This document shows, in pieces, positions 20,599-33,800 of a DNA stretch of 64,000 nt. A model generated the notes under the pieces. It ran no database searches and had not been told where the DNA came from. It was given only the letters and a program-made list of their open reading frames with translations. The DNA comes from Chamaea fasciata. Its lineage: Eukaryota; Chordata; Aves; Passeriformes; Sylviidae. Within the stretch, counting starts at the first letter, position 1. The number at the start of each line of letters is the position of its first letter. Position numbers and translations under genes: made by a program. The stretch is from assembly GCA_029207755.1 (NCBI GenBank), contig JARCOQ010000009.1, forward strand, positions 35,982,914 through 36,046,913, written 5' to 3'.

Positions 20599-23500
20599 CT
20601 ACCTTAAACAGTTTATAAAACAATAGGTGTTTGCATTCTTTCCTGTGCCATGTTCCAATGAGAATGTATCTAAAAATGTAAACTATGTAGAGTGTATAAA
20701 ACCTGCCATCTTACATAGAATAAAGGAGAAACGTAGTAGTAATCGTATTGATTGGACCTGCGTTTGCTCTGCCGACTCCTTTTATTATTTCGGGGTTTCC
20801 CCTGCAACTTCGGCTGGGTTCAAAATGTTGCTGTCAGGAGCACAAAGGCCAGCAGTGGTAGAGTCAAGGTGCAAATACTGGGGCAAATATTGCTGTCCTT
20901 CACTAACCACCTTGATGATGGGATCGCATAGGCCTTCACCACTCTGGAAATACCAAACTAGGAAGATTGGCTGATAGAAAAGCTGGTGGTGCTGACTTTC
21001 AAAGACACCTTTCCAGGCGGGAGAAGTGGTCAGACAGACTGTATCAGAGACAGAACTTCCTTAAGCATCAGAATGATTGTCAAGTCCCAAGCTTGCTGCT
21101 ATATTCAAAATATATATATATTCAAAACCCAGCTGGACACAGCATTGAGCAACCTGCCCCAGTTAACTTGCTCCAAGCCGAGCAGTTGGACTCAGCCACC
21201 TCCAGAAGTGCCTTCCAACCGCAACCATCCCCATGATGCAGCTGTCTTCAGCTTTTGGACAGACTCTCTGGACAATAGCACACTTTTTCATTACAGTCCA
21301 TTTAAAAAAACCCCATGAGTTTTTCTGTTTTTCACAGAAGTCCAACAAAAAGCAACAAAGACTGTCGCATCTTGTCTCACATGATCAAATATTTCTTAAG
21401 GAAGTCTATTAAGGACCAGTAAGGCTTTTTCTCTTCTGCATGCAGTTTTTTGAATGTAAATAAGAAAACATTCCACTGTCTAAACACCTTTTTGAGGCTG
21501 AGTATTTTGTAAATATTTGTTGCGAGAATGAATTACATCTGGGTCTTTTTTAAAAAAAATTTGTTTGGTTTGGGTTTGGTTTTTTTTTCCGTTTAATTGC
21601 CCCTAGAGTCCCCTGAGGGAGATTTTCTTTGCTAAGAAAGCCTGAGGCACATAACTCTGTCAAGCTCTGTTTGCATCTCTGCCTCCTAAAAGGGTTACTC
21701 AGGTTGTTTTTATTGCTTTGGACACACACCTGCACACAAGATACTACCTCCAAAAAGGTGGAGCAACCTTCTTCCCCAAGCACCAAAAAATTTTAAATAT
21801 CAAAGAAAGACACTTTTCTTGAAAGAATATACCCATTGTTTTATGGCAGCCAAGATCCTACAACCAGCAATGACTGGCAAATGCACAAGGCACAGACATG
21901 ACTCTGCTCTCCTCCAAAACCTACAATTTTACTCGTTCTGGCTTGTTCATTTGGCAGTTTGTTCTTAGCTCAAACTCTACCTGTGCCACATGCTCAAGTT
22001 GTCTTTCCTCCCCTCTGCAGTTTTTTCTCACACACAGCCCTAATCACAGCTGACCTCTTGTAGATTGACTACTTATCAACACTCACGAAATTCCTACTCA
22101 GTCATTCTGCAAAGCTGAGATGCCCTGGTCAGTGTCCCTGCCCATGCACAAACTGTAGGAAGAGCAAGAGTTGGACTGATATTGCTTCTCTTAAAAGCAT
22201 ATTTAGTGAAAACACAGGCTTCCAATCCGTTAAATGAACATATAAATGAGACAAAACAGACTAATGAGATCAGGCAATAAAATTTTCATAAGAATAGAAC
22301 ATTATGACTAAATTTCCTGTGCTAATTAAGGTTACATTCTGAGCTTATAAGACATATCCATTTTATAGTAAATTAATTGCTTGAGCAATGTGAATATTTT
22401 ACATGTACTCTACAGTAGGTGTCCAAGATCCACACTTTAAAGCCAGCAGTGACTTTTGATAACTGTAAGCTTAAAGAACTGACTGCCTCTGTTCTATCTC
22501 TAAATTTCTCATCTCAACTTTCCTCCCAGTGCTGCCCCTTTTTGAGTTCCTCATTTTCCAGGTAAGGGGGACTATCCCAGGGGAGAGACACACAAGCACA
22601 GGACTGATACTCATCCAAGAATGTTTCCATGGTTCTAACAGTTATTCAAATTATTACAGATTGACAAGTGTTTGAAACAAATATGAGTGAAAATGCTATT
22701 TTGTGCCATCAAACCAACCAAGGACAGGCTTCTTATGTCTCTACTTGAACTTGACCAGAAATAAAGCTTCCCTTTGCATATTTATGCTGCCCTCTGTGCA
22801 TGCAATTTCTGAAATTCAGGCAATTTATGCCTCTGACAACAAGAATAAACTTGCACAACTACTCAGGGCTGTGTCTTCCCGAAGGAGGCAGTTTGATGCA
22901 ATTTGTCAAAAGCCAAAAGAGTGCTTTAATGGACAATTTACTTCAAATGACTGCAGCTGTTGCCAAATAAAGGAACAGAGACAAAAGATTAAAAATGGTT
23001 CTACCCATACCAATACAATTCTCAAGGATCAATGAATAAAACACACCCTTTTCTATCTCCCCTTTTTATTCAAAAGCAATAAAAGGAATGAATCATTCTG
23101 TTTCTGTGGTTTGCTACACGTGATGTTCAATCAAAGCACTTGGGGAAATTTCAGTAGGTATTGTTAACAAAGTACACATACACATTTTGAGCTTATTGCT
23201 TTGTCTTGAAAAGTAAAGCCAGATACTCCCTCTTCTGTCAGAGCTCAAAAAAAGTCACCGAAAACTTCTCTGAAACTCCACATATCAAAAAAAGCTCTAA
23301 ACAAAAAGCCACCAGAACCTCCACACTCTGATCTGGTCCCAGGAGAACTTGCGCTCTCACACTGCAAGAGTCTCATGTTCCTATGTATAAAGCTCATACT
23401 TCACTATCAGACAACATTACAAGCACAGTTGGAGCATAGAGAATGAATAATATTAAGTGTTCAACACAAACTTAATAGAAAGCTCATTATTCATTTTGAT

Positions 23501-24426
23501 GGCCTTTCTTTGCCTCTACATCTTTCTTTGTTAAAATGATGAGAATGAAAATATTGCTCAACAGCAAACATAGGGAAGTTAGGACAGCAGCATCTCAATA
23601 GACCACAGGGAATATTTGGTATTTCAAGGTAGCAAAGGAAGAAAATATAGATAAACACGAGACAGAGCTAACCACAGCATTCGAATGTTACCCCAAGAGC
23701 TCCTCCATGCAACCCCATCCTTCAATCATCCAATTTTAATTACCCCTTGAACTACTCGGGCATATTCATCTACAAACAAAAAACAGAACTTGCATCAGGG
23801 TGATATTATTCCCTTTCAAGGTTCCAAGTACAGTTTTCAGTATTTCTACTCCTGGGAAGCACTTATGCAGTGGAGCAGCCCCACTGCTGATGGTTATTCT
23901 TTCCCAGGACTGGCAAGTCTTTGAGCTCGAGCTCCTTGGTAGTACCAAAACATTCAATTTCCTTAAATTTTGTCTTCACCTAATCCAATGCCTGCCTAGC
24001 ATTTAACAGAGAGAATACTTCCATATCATCCTTTACTGCATGTGGAGATGAGTTAGGCGCGTAATTAATTTTCACTTTTACCCACGAATTTATTTCCAGA
24101 TGTTCCCAATATTGCTGTGCAGCAGGCAGGATGCACATGGCAGTGTGCCAAAAAATACATGAGCTGTGAGACTAGAATGTAATTTTTGTTGACTAATGTC
24201 ACTTTTCCATCAAACTCAAGGAATTCCAGTGGGCTTGTGAATTAATTTGAAGAACAGGGTTGGGTTTTTTTTTTTTTTTATTATGCTTATTACTGACTTC
24301 CCACCAGGACAGGCATCTTAAAATTCCAAAAACAACCCACGTGGACATGCTCAGAAGAAAAATTGTCTTCCAAATGCATCAAATCCAGAAAAACACTGCT
24401 CAATCACATTTTATAAATCCCAATGC
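20599..24426. other. AT-rich stretch, no supported gene
   Basis: Only short open frames occur, none with a family I recognise. A small (TA)n patch lies near 21109-21120 and T-rich patches near 21548-21592. The stretch could be intergenic or intronic. Confidence 0.5.
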
Positions 24427-25119
24427 AAAGTTGTCTTGATTTAGATAGACAGGTATCTGCCAGGGAGGGTTGGAGTCTCCCTTGAAATGTAAGCCTCTCC
24501 CCTCATTTTTTAAATTATCATAAATTTGCAATTAAAAGGCTGTCAGGCAAAGATTTTGGGAATAGGTATAGCAGTTCTTTACTAGGGATATAAAAATGCA
24601 GAAGAATAAGCAAACAAATAAACAAACAAGAAATCCTAGAAAACCCTGACAGAGGCAGAAATACAGCGTGACACCCTATTGGTTAGGGTGTTGGAAGTAG
24701 TCCACAGTAAGCCCTCCTGGAGTGGCAGATGTGGTTCTGTTGGAGCAGAGATGGTCCCGTTGAAGAAAAAGGGTCTAGTAATGGTGAGATGGGTCCGGTC
24801 TTCCTCCAGGGATCCAGTAGAAAAACTGGATACCTAGTGGGACTGTGGCTCCTTTTTTATCTAGGTTAAGATGGTTTGGCTCCTCCTCCCTGTATGGAGC
24901 ATCTTACAGTGGTTCAGTGTAATATGTCATGTCATTGATGAGCTCTTAAGGGTTCATTAGCAGAAGACATTCCCATGGAAGTAGCGAAACAATGAAGAGA
25001 GATAAGTAGCACTCCACCATCTGATAAGAGACACTGACCCATTTGGGCAAAGATAAGCAATTCTGCTCCACCCAGATGGAGTAGAATAATATGCTCTTTA
25101 TAAAACCTATGACAAAAGT
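24427..25119 (-). mobile_element. Solo LTR of the same ERV family with 5 bp target duplication
   Basis: The LTR spans 24432-25114 (TGTCTTGATTTAGATAG to CCTATGACA on the plus strand) and aligns end to end with both provirus LTRs, lacking about 15 bases near 24597. It is flanked by AAAGT at 24427-24431 and AAAGT at 25115-25119, a 5 bp target-site duplication. No internal region is present, so the element was reduced by recombination between its LTRs. Confidence 0.95.
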
Positions 25120-25539
25120 ATAAAGATATAATCTGACTTCAGGCACACAGGAAGCCATTGCCCACATTAGCACCACCTCTGGCACTCAGTGCTCTGGCTC
25201 TTTGTTCAAAGCACTGGATTCAACTCTTCACATTTGAGATGTTCATACAGTTACAAGAGGCCAACTAACACTGCTGTTTTAAGTGAAAAGTGCCAGTCAA
25301 TATGTAACAAATGCTAAATAAAAAGCCACGGTGAATAAATCCTGTCTTGTCAGTCAGGAAGATTCTAAATGAAATAAAGGAGAATCTAACCAGCACCTGT
25401 GAAAGCGTGTTTGTCATGCATTGCGCCACATCTAGCTGTCTTACCTTACAGCCACCAACAAACATCAAATTTACACCAGATAAGGACTTTTCTTTTAGGC
25501 TCATATTAACACAAACTTGTTGGTCTAAAAGCATTTCTG

Positions 25540-25569
25540 TAAACACTTACACATAAGTGTAAGTGTTTA
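25540..25569. repeat. Perfect short hairpin, 13 bp arms
   Basis: TAAACACTTACAC, four-base loop ATAA, then GTGTAAGTGTTTA. The arms are perfectly complementary. The flanks do not extend the palindrome. It is too short for a typical microRNA precursor; it could be the terminus of a small DNA element or chance. Confidence 0.7.
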
Positions 25570-27760
25570 AAATACCCTAAACGCACAATACTTAAAGGAA
25601 CAAAGCATCAGGTGACAAGCACTCTTTCACTATCACTCACAGTTACAGAAGGAGCCCTTTACTGCCTATTCCACATGGAAAGCATTTGTTCCAAACTACT
25701 AAGTCACAAGTTGTCTCCAAGGAAAATCTGATATATCAGAGTATTTTCCACTTTAATCTTCCACCAAAGGTAAAGCACACCAAATAAATTTGTCAGAAAG
25801 CAGAGCAGTCAGGACTATGTGCACCCCCCTAAAGATCCATGAAGGAATCACTAACAGAATCTCTTGCTAACAGGAGAAAAATAAAAATACATTTCCTGCA
25901 TTTCATAAGCTGAGAAACTTTGCTAGGTCAGTGGACACTCATATTTCAGCCTGTGTAATGAGGCAACTCTTACTTCTTCAGTATTATATTTTCATGTACG
26001 ATAGTTAAGAAAAACACTCAAATGTCACCATTTACATTACAGAACTGAAAGATTCACTTTGACCTATGCATTCAAATTAAGATGGGGTAAAACATGGAAC
26101 TATTACCTGAATTATGTTCAAAGCCCTGGAGAGACTGGTCTGACTCCTCATTTCTCAGAGTAGACATGCATAAGTATTTAAACACACACACTCAACCCCC
26201 ACACAGTTATTCTAAAAAATATTAAGTACTTTTACTACCAAACAAACTCCAAGTTACTCTTTCATCCTGTCACGAGAATCACATACAAAGTTTTCTAGAT
26301 CAGATTGTCTCTGACTAGTTAAACTCTATGCTTATTTGCGCTATTAACACCTTTAACAGAACTGTTTAATAGCTATTTAATAGCTGTTTAACTGTTTAAT
26401 AGGTAAACCCAAACGACTTTGGTAGACTGATCAAATAATTGATTGAGGTTCATTAATGACAGGATAGGAAACATGGAGGTTTTCTTCGAATAATAAATCA
26501 CTGTGTAACTTTTTCTTAAACTTATCTGGCATAACAAATGGCTACAAATTAAATCAAAACCATATGGTAGAGGCTAAAGCAGGGAGCACGAGTTGAATTT
26601 TATTGTACAGAACCATATGCTGCACTTAACGTCTGTGATGACTTTGCCTTTTGCCACAGACGATGCCTATAAATCAGCACTGCAGATGTGAGAACTCCAC
26701 TAAACTCTACAATTGAATGATCTTGAACACACAGATTCAGTATTTTCCTTTATCACATTGTCTCAAAGGGTTACTTGTGTTATGGATCACTTTTGTGCTG
26801 TTGCAGAGTGCCATTTCTAGCACAGCCAGCTCTTCAAGCAGCACTCCAGCAATACTTAAAGGATAACTGAATAACCCATTCCAAGACCAGGGCTCCTTAG
26901 AGTTCTCCACACAGATACTCTAAATAGAAGAACACTGGGCAGAACTTTCCACAGAATCTTTTCTGAACCTATGGAGCTGAAATTGTGAGTGCAACTTGCA
27001 CATCTGCAAGATTAAGACTCAATGCTCTGCTCCAAGGCAGCTCACTTCTGCAGCTCATGCAGAGCTTGGTATTCCACATACTAAAAAACCAACATCCAAC
27101 ATCCTAGAATGAAGTTGCTTTGATGTCAGGTAACCAGGTGAACCTTAAACAAGAAAGGAGCTTGACCACAGCAGCCTGACACAACTTTAAGCAGTGGCTG
27201 CACAATAGGAACAAAACTAAGCCAAATATGTGAAAGGCACATACTGAGTTGAGAGGTTGATCTTCTGCTGTCTATTAGACCACTTATCTACAGTTCAGAC
27301 ATTTCTTGCTTTCCACACAGAGATTATGACATTAGAACAACACTAACATTACTGAGCAACACACAATCCCTTCAAATGGCATTTCAGTTTTGAGAACTAC
27401 AACACTAAGCAGAAACAGCAATACAGTACACCTGACTGCTCAGATTGGTAATTTCTGGTGAACTGAAGGGAAGATGCTTTCAGAGAAGTAGTTTAGCAAT
27501 CCCTATTTTAAGCGTATTTAAAAACACACTGCATTTTCATTGCCAGTGCCACTGGTCACATCACATGGAAGATGTTTCAGAAAACTGCTCACTGCAAAGG
27601 TCACATCTCAAGGTAAAGCATTTGCACTAGTAATGAAAAAGGCACTTTTCAAAAGGAAAAAGTGAAGGTTATTTCGTTGTTCCCACTGACCACAAATCCT
27701 CTTTTTTTAAGCCAGAATAACTTACACTTTTTTCTTCACTTGGCCACTTTTCACCACCAC

Positions 27761-27789
27761 CTGGTTTTGGGTTTTTTCCCCAAAACCAG
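27761..27789. repeat. Perfect hairpin, 11 bp arms
   Basis: CTGGTTTTGGG at 27761-27771 and CCCAAAACCAG at 27779-27789 are exact inverted copies around a T-rich loop. Another imperfect palindrome (AGCTAATTTTATTTAGCT) follows directly. Confidence 0.75.
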
Positions 27790-27860
27790 CTAATTTTATT
27801 TAGCTAAAGTCAGTTCCTGCTACTAATAACATACAAGTCAAAACCCCCACTGATTTTTGG

Positions 27861-27893
27861 TGAGATCAAAGGGATCAATAACTTTTGATCTCA
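27861..27893. repeat. Perfect inverted repeat, 10 bp arms
   Basis: TGAGATCAAA at 27861-27870 and TTTGATCTCA at 27884-27893 are exact inverted copies with a 13-base loop, about 70 bases after another perfect hairpin. Confidence 0.75.
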
Positions 27894-30800
27894 GCCTGTC
27901 TATTGTTTCCTATTTCTTTCCCTTGAGTGTAGATTTTTAATGAGTTTGAGGCACTGCTACAGACAGCACCATGCTGTTTCCTTAGTACATTTTATCCAGA
28001 AAGTACTTGAAAAATACCATTACAAATTATGCCCAAGTACCATTTTAAGAAGAAAATGGGGCTACCCTGAGCAAATTATCTTCCTCCTTCTAAATTTGAT
28101 TCCATAATTTCATCTTAGTTAAAATAAAACACAATATTTATCCAGCAAACATCTTTAGAAAAACATTTATACAAAGAAGGGAATTCATATATTTAAGGGT
28201 TCTGCTCCTGGCTAAACAATTATTAATCCAAATACTGACTTCAATATCTAATTGGATAACAAGACACAACCAAACACAGTGAGGAGGGTGTGCATGTTCA
28301 CCTTTCTGGCCTCTTCAAAACACTGTCAAATCTGCAAAAACATCAGCAATGGAGAGAGAAGAATGAAAACTTTAAACTTTGCAATTCCTGTTTTTCCTGA
28401 CTGTGGACCTGAAGCTCTGTTATGAGTACTTGAGAAGCACAGTAACCAAAACCATTCGCCATTTGGGATTCTCAGTGTCTAATTGTTCCAGCCAGAGAGG
28501 ATTAACACAGTTCAAGGCACCTGACAACTTAATGCTTCCCAGATACTACAAAGACTAAAATCACCATTACTGAAAAACGAACAGACAAACAAAATAAAAT
28601 CCACATTTAACCCCCTAGAACTTTCCCACAACTCCCAATACACTTTTAATAAAACTGTGCCCCATGAGCCAACATCCAGCTTTCACACAAGTCACTGAGT
28701 GAGCAGCAGCAGCAGTAATCACTGCATTTTATAGTTATGTTAGCAGAGGCACAATTTTGTGGGAGAATTAATTATTTTGTTTTTGTCTGTAATTGAGGAT
28801 AGTAATTGTTCTCCAAAGAACTCACCCACAACCAAACCTCTACCAATGTCAATGAATGAACAGATCATGGCCCAATATGAAGGGTAGTAGCAAAGTCATC
28901 TGTAAATAACAGCTGTATTTGCTCACTGCAGTAAAGCAGAGAAGCAGACAAGCATGGTGGCTTGTGGAGGGCCCTACTTTACAATATTTTATACCCCAAG
29001 CTTGTATTTCAAGCAGGAGAGGCCGGAAAACTCACCATGCCCAGCTACGAGGCAAAAGATCAGAAAATACCAGGAATCTTACTCCTGCCCTCCCTGCAGG
29101 ACTAGCACTGCATTGGCCATAAACACACAATAATTTTGATTCGAAATATTTCTCAAGGTTTCCTGGGGTTTTTTTGTTCACACAAGTATGCCAGCTTGTT
29201 TTTACTCACTGTACCAGTCTCAGGTTGTAAACACAAGTGGGCTGTGACTCTCCCATAAGCAAGTCTTTTCATGTATTTGCAAAACTGACTGCATGAACGT
29301 AGTCACAGCTGCTCACATGCTTTACTGCCTACACACACTGAAATGCCAAACAATTAAGGAAGGCTCCAATGAATTATCAAGATTTGGGTTGTTTTTTAAG
29401 AGCTATTTAAAAAAATAACTAAAGCCAATATTTGTCGATGCATTTAATACCATGTAATTGTACTAAAGCCCATTGAAGAGAAAAATTTGAGCTATTTCTT
29501 TAATGCCTTAAGAAAGTATCTTTACTGAACACAAGAATTGGTTTACACTAGCAAAGCATCAGCTCAGGTCCTGCTTTTCATCAGTGCTTGGACAGATAAA
29601 ATGAATTTTGTATATCTACCAAAGGTTTGCTGTTCTTGGCAGTTCATTTTCCTGTCTGGATCAATTAATTCCTTGCATTGGGGCAACAGGATGATGCACA
29701 GATAGACACAGAAGCTCAGAAAGCCCTTAGAAATACCTAGTGACTGACCATGAGACTCTGGCCAACCTCAGCCCAAGCATTTTCTCAATATCCTCTGTAC
29801 ACTAATCTAGGGGAGCTATGAAACACAAGAAATCTCCCCTAACACAAATTGCCACTCACCAGGGGCCAATATTACAGCCCTGACCTGATAAAAATATCCA
29901 GGAATCATCTGAATCAGATTTTTCTCCCTATCCCATCCGCTGACAAAATTATACAAAGCAAAGTGTTTAAACTGCCATTATGTACTAAGACGCATGAAGA
30001 TCCTGTATTTCGTAACTGAAATTTCCTCATGCAGCAAGGGAAGGATAAACTGGGGGAAGCAATCTCTTTGTCCTAGCATGGACACAGAAGAAAACCATTT
30101 AGTCTGAGACTAAATTCATATCATAATGAACTTGTACCTTTGTTTGTTCCCACCACTTCCAAAATATTCCTCTCTTAAAATAACAATCCTTTTGTTCAAG
30201 CTGCATTTTCACTTTCTGTGTTAAACACTTCCAAAATAACTTTGAATATCTGAGGAATTCAAGTTGTTGAAAACAGGGACTGGGAGGAAAACAAACAGAT
30301 TTGTGTAAGCCCAGTGTGCTTATATGAAAATCTTTCATTTAGCTTTCCACAGCTCCATCTGCATGGTGATCTCTGTAGACTCACGTACAGATTTAAACTT
30401 GACATTATCTAATGTATCTTGGGAAAAATCCTGCACAGCAAATTGAATATTTAAAAGTGGTACTGCATTCAATGAGCAACTAATACATTACATTTCCTTG
30501 AACTGCAGCAGAATAACATTAAGGATAATAAGCCCATTTGGAACTTACGTTCTTTAGCCTACATTTGAATATACATTTCAGGTGTAGATGTTACAGTATT
30601 ACGGGGGAGGGGGGGGGCGTTGAGTCTAGGCTTTGTGCAAAAATTAACAACTCCAGTATATTTGGTGAGGGGAAGCAGCAAAAAAATCCCATAAACACAC
30701 TGTACACAACCTGTGTCTTGCTCAATTCTAGTGGAAGTCATTGCTTTCATTAAAAATAACAAAATAAACACTTGTTAAAAATGAGCACATACAACTTCCA

Positions 30801-33800
30801 CTTAAAATTTAGTTTCAATCCAGTTGCTTGCCACTTTAATTCAGCCCTTGCTCCCACTTTGTGATATGCAAATATTTCTCATCCAAGCCCCTATGGCCAA
30901 CACAGGGTTTGAAAATAATCAAACAGAACAGTGTGCAATTTAAGGTCCTGACAACAAGCATAGAAATGTTGTTTTACGCTTGAGGGAGCTGTGCACAGAC
31001 CATCTGCTGCCTTTGTGATTCCCCTGATGCCTGTGTCACAGGGAGGACATACGAAAAGGCACGGAATGCAAACAGAGCCATCACCATGGAGTTTGGGAGG
31101 AGAACCTGAGCCAGCCCAGCACCTCTGATCCCAGAGACAGCACTGCGATCATCAGATCCCTGTCAGGTGATGGGAGCTCGCCTCCAGTACAAGGTCCTCC
31201 AGGGTGCAACCCCACTGGGCATTTTTTGTTATTAGAGCAGCATTACATACTTCATGCAGAGGGATTTGGGCTAACGGGATCAGATAGCACTGAATGACAC
31301 AAAGCAATAGAAATCAGAGAAAAATACAACTGGAAATGCAGAAGATTTGGTTTTGATGTATTTAGTATTGTAAGAAGGTCTATGTAAGGATGAGCTTACA
31401 CTACTTTATAATCTAATGCCTCATCCCTTTCCCTTCTCTCCCTCAAGGAATGAAAATGACACTGCCTGCAGAATCCAAGAGCTGATATCCAATAGCCTCA
31501 GATAGCCCATGTTTATCTGAGAGAAACAGATAAGTCAAATTTACATCAAAGCATAAAAGGAAATAAATTCCTTCAGGATTATATTTCACATGGAAGATGA
31601 AGAGATTCCTTTAAAGTATCCCCACTCTTCAAACCATCCTATGATTACATCTACTTGAAACATTGTTGAGTCCAGCATGCTCTTCTGATTCTTAAGCTCT
31701 GTCTATAAGAAAGACACCAATCCTCCACTGTGTACATATACTATGATAAGGATTTTAAAGCTTTTACCTATTTTATTATTTGGTTTGGAGATTTTCACCA
31801 AGGATCCAATATTAGATTAACTGGGATTCACTAGAAAACCTGCCGGTTATGGAGATAAACACAACATAGCTCAGAGTTAAAATCGATGTCCCTTTCTCGT
31901 ACTTTCAGTCTTCTATCTAAAGCAATGACAAATACACTCAGAGGAAGAGAACAACTTTTCTTTATACATCATCTTGATTTTACAATACTTTTTTCTCTTT
32001 TTATTCTTTTCGATAAAAATCACATGTGTTAATACTTTCCCTAATATATGCCAATGAAGCAAATACAATGAAAGAGGAGAAAATGAGTTTGAGCCATCCA
32101 AACTTCAAAATGAAAGGTGTAGAGGAAAAGGAATGCAGCTATATAAGACAAGTACAGCCTCCTAGCCCATTTTATACATACCAGGACCAGAGAAAAATTA
32201 AAAGTTCTTGTCTCTTCTATAACAGTTGTGAAAACAGATGATCCTGGTGTCAGACCAATGTTTTCCCCACCCCAAATGGAAGCTCCAGACAAAGGCAAAC
32301 CAGGAAAAGCAGGTAGGCAGCCTAACTTCTAACACACTTCAGAGAAGCCTTCAATACACCTTTGTTAAATGGCTGCCAGAGAGTCCTTAACTACATTAAT
32401 AATCCACTTTTCTTGGACAGACTCCTACACTGGATTCCACAACTACGAGAAAAGACTCATTTCAGAAAGTCTTCCACACACCATATTTAAATGGAAATAT
32501 CTACAAGTGAAATGATTCATGGTAAATGCCTCCACTAAGTGGATTTATGCCTCCATGATGTTCTAAGTAACACCTTGCAGATGATCTCACTTCATCATGA
32601 CATCTCTGCTTCAGAATAAGAATAATTCTGTGCTGTTTTTTCAAGTGTTTCTCAGAATAATTCTACGCTGTTTCTCAGCTTCGATCCATTTTCTTGTACA
32701 TGCCATGTTTGTGACACTAAAATTTATGATCCAGAATAAAAGAAAGCTATTTCTTTTCAGAACTACTACAAATATTATTTTCTTGAACAGAAACTAACAA
32801 GTCTTTAAACACAGTAGTATTGGACATCTTTTCCAGAACCTTCTAGAAGCTATAAAATTGAGGTAAATAATATAGTTTTGGTTAGTGAGAAAATCAACAG
32901 CAATAAGTCAAACCTGGCTTTTCCCTGCCAATCCCACATGTGACTTGTGGCCTGACAGTGTTGTCAGCTCTCCATCTTAAAACAGCTTGGTTTTCCTTTC
33001 CACTGAAACCAAACCTTTTCCACAGCGTCAACACATTCCCTGCTTATGGCCAGCCTGTTGTGACCCAGTACTTTCACAGCTGCTTGTTGGGTGGGTGGGG
33101 TTTTTTTGTTTTAAAATCTTCTTCTTCACAACAATTCTCACTGGCACATGAACTTCACTCCATGTTACTGAACTGTGCCCTGCTTTACATTCCAGGCTGT
33201 TGAGACCATCCAGTTCTTCCAGTAATTATCTGCTCCTCCACCCTACCAAAGTCTCTTAATCCTGTGCCATTACATTTAGTTCATCCTGAAGGACAGTCTC
33301 AAGACAAACCCTGAGGATCTGTATTAACAGACCAATTCTTCCCTTCCAAGTACAGCTTCTTGCTGTCCCCTTAAGTCATTCCCTGTCCAGTTTACCAACC
33401 ACCATTTTAACACCTTATTTTGTAATTTCCCATAGAGTACTACACAGACATGTTTCTTAAGTGTAGATAATGAACTTCCTACACCTAAACTAATATTTTA
33501 TCAAGTTAAAGGATGGGCGAAATCTGGCACCAATTACTTTGGAAAAAAACCTCTCATCCATGTGTTATTTGCTGTTGAATCTGTCAATATTTTTTCAAGA
33601 TAGACTCTAGAAAGTCATCCATCCTCTTCAGACCAGAATAATTCTCTTGCCCCTCTCCCTTCCCCATTTTTTTTCTTCCTTTTACACATTTTTTTTCTCT
33701 TAAAATGCAGTCATGATGTTTGCCAATAGATTTCACAAGTCTCTAAGGGCCTAGTTCTCGAGTAAAAAACAAACCAGAGATAGATGTTGATATTTGTCAC

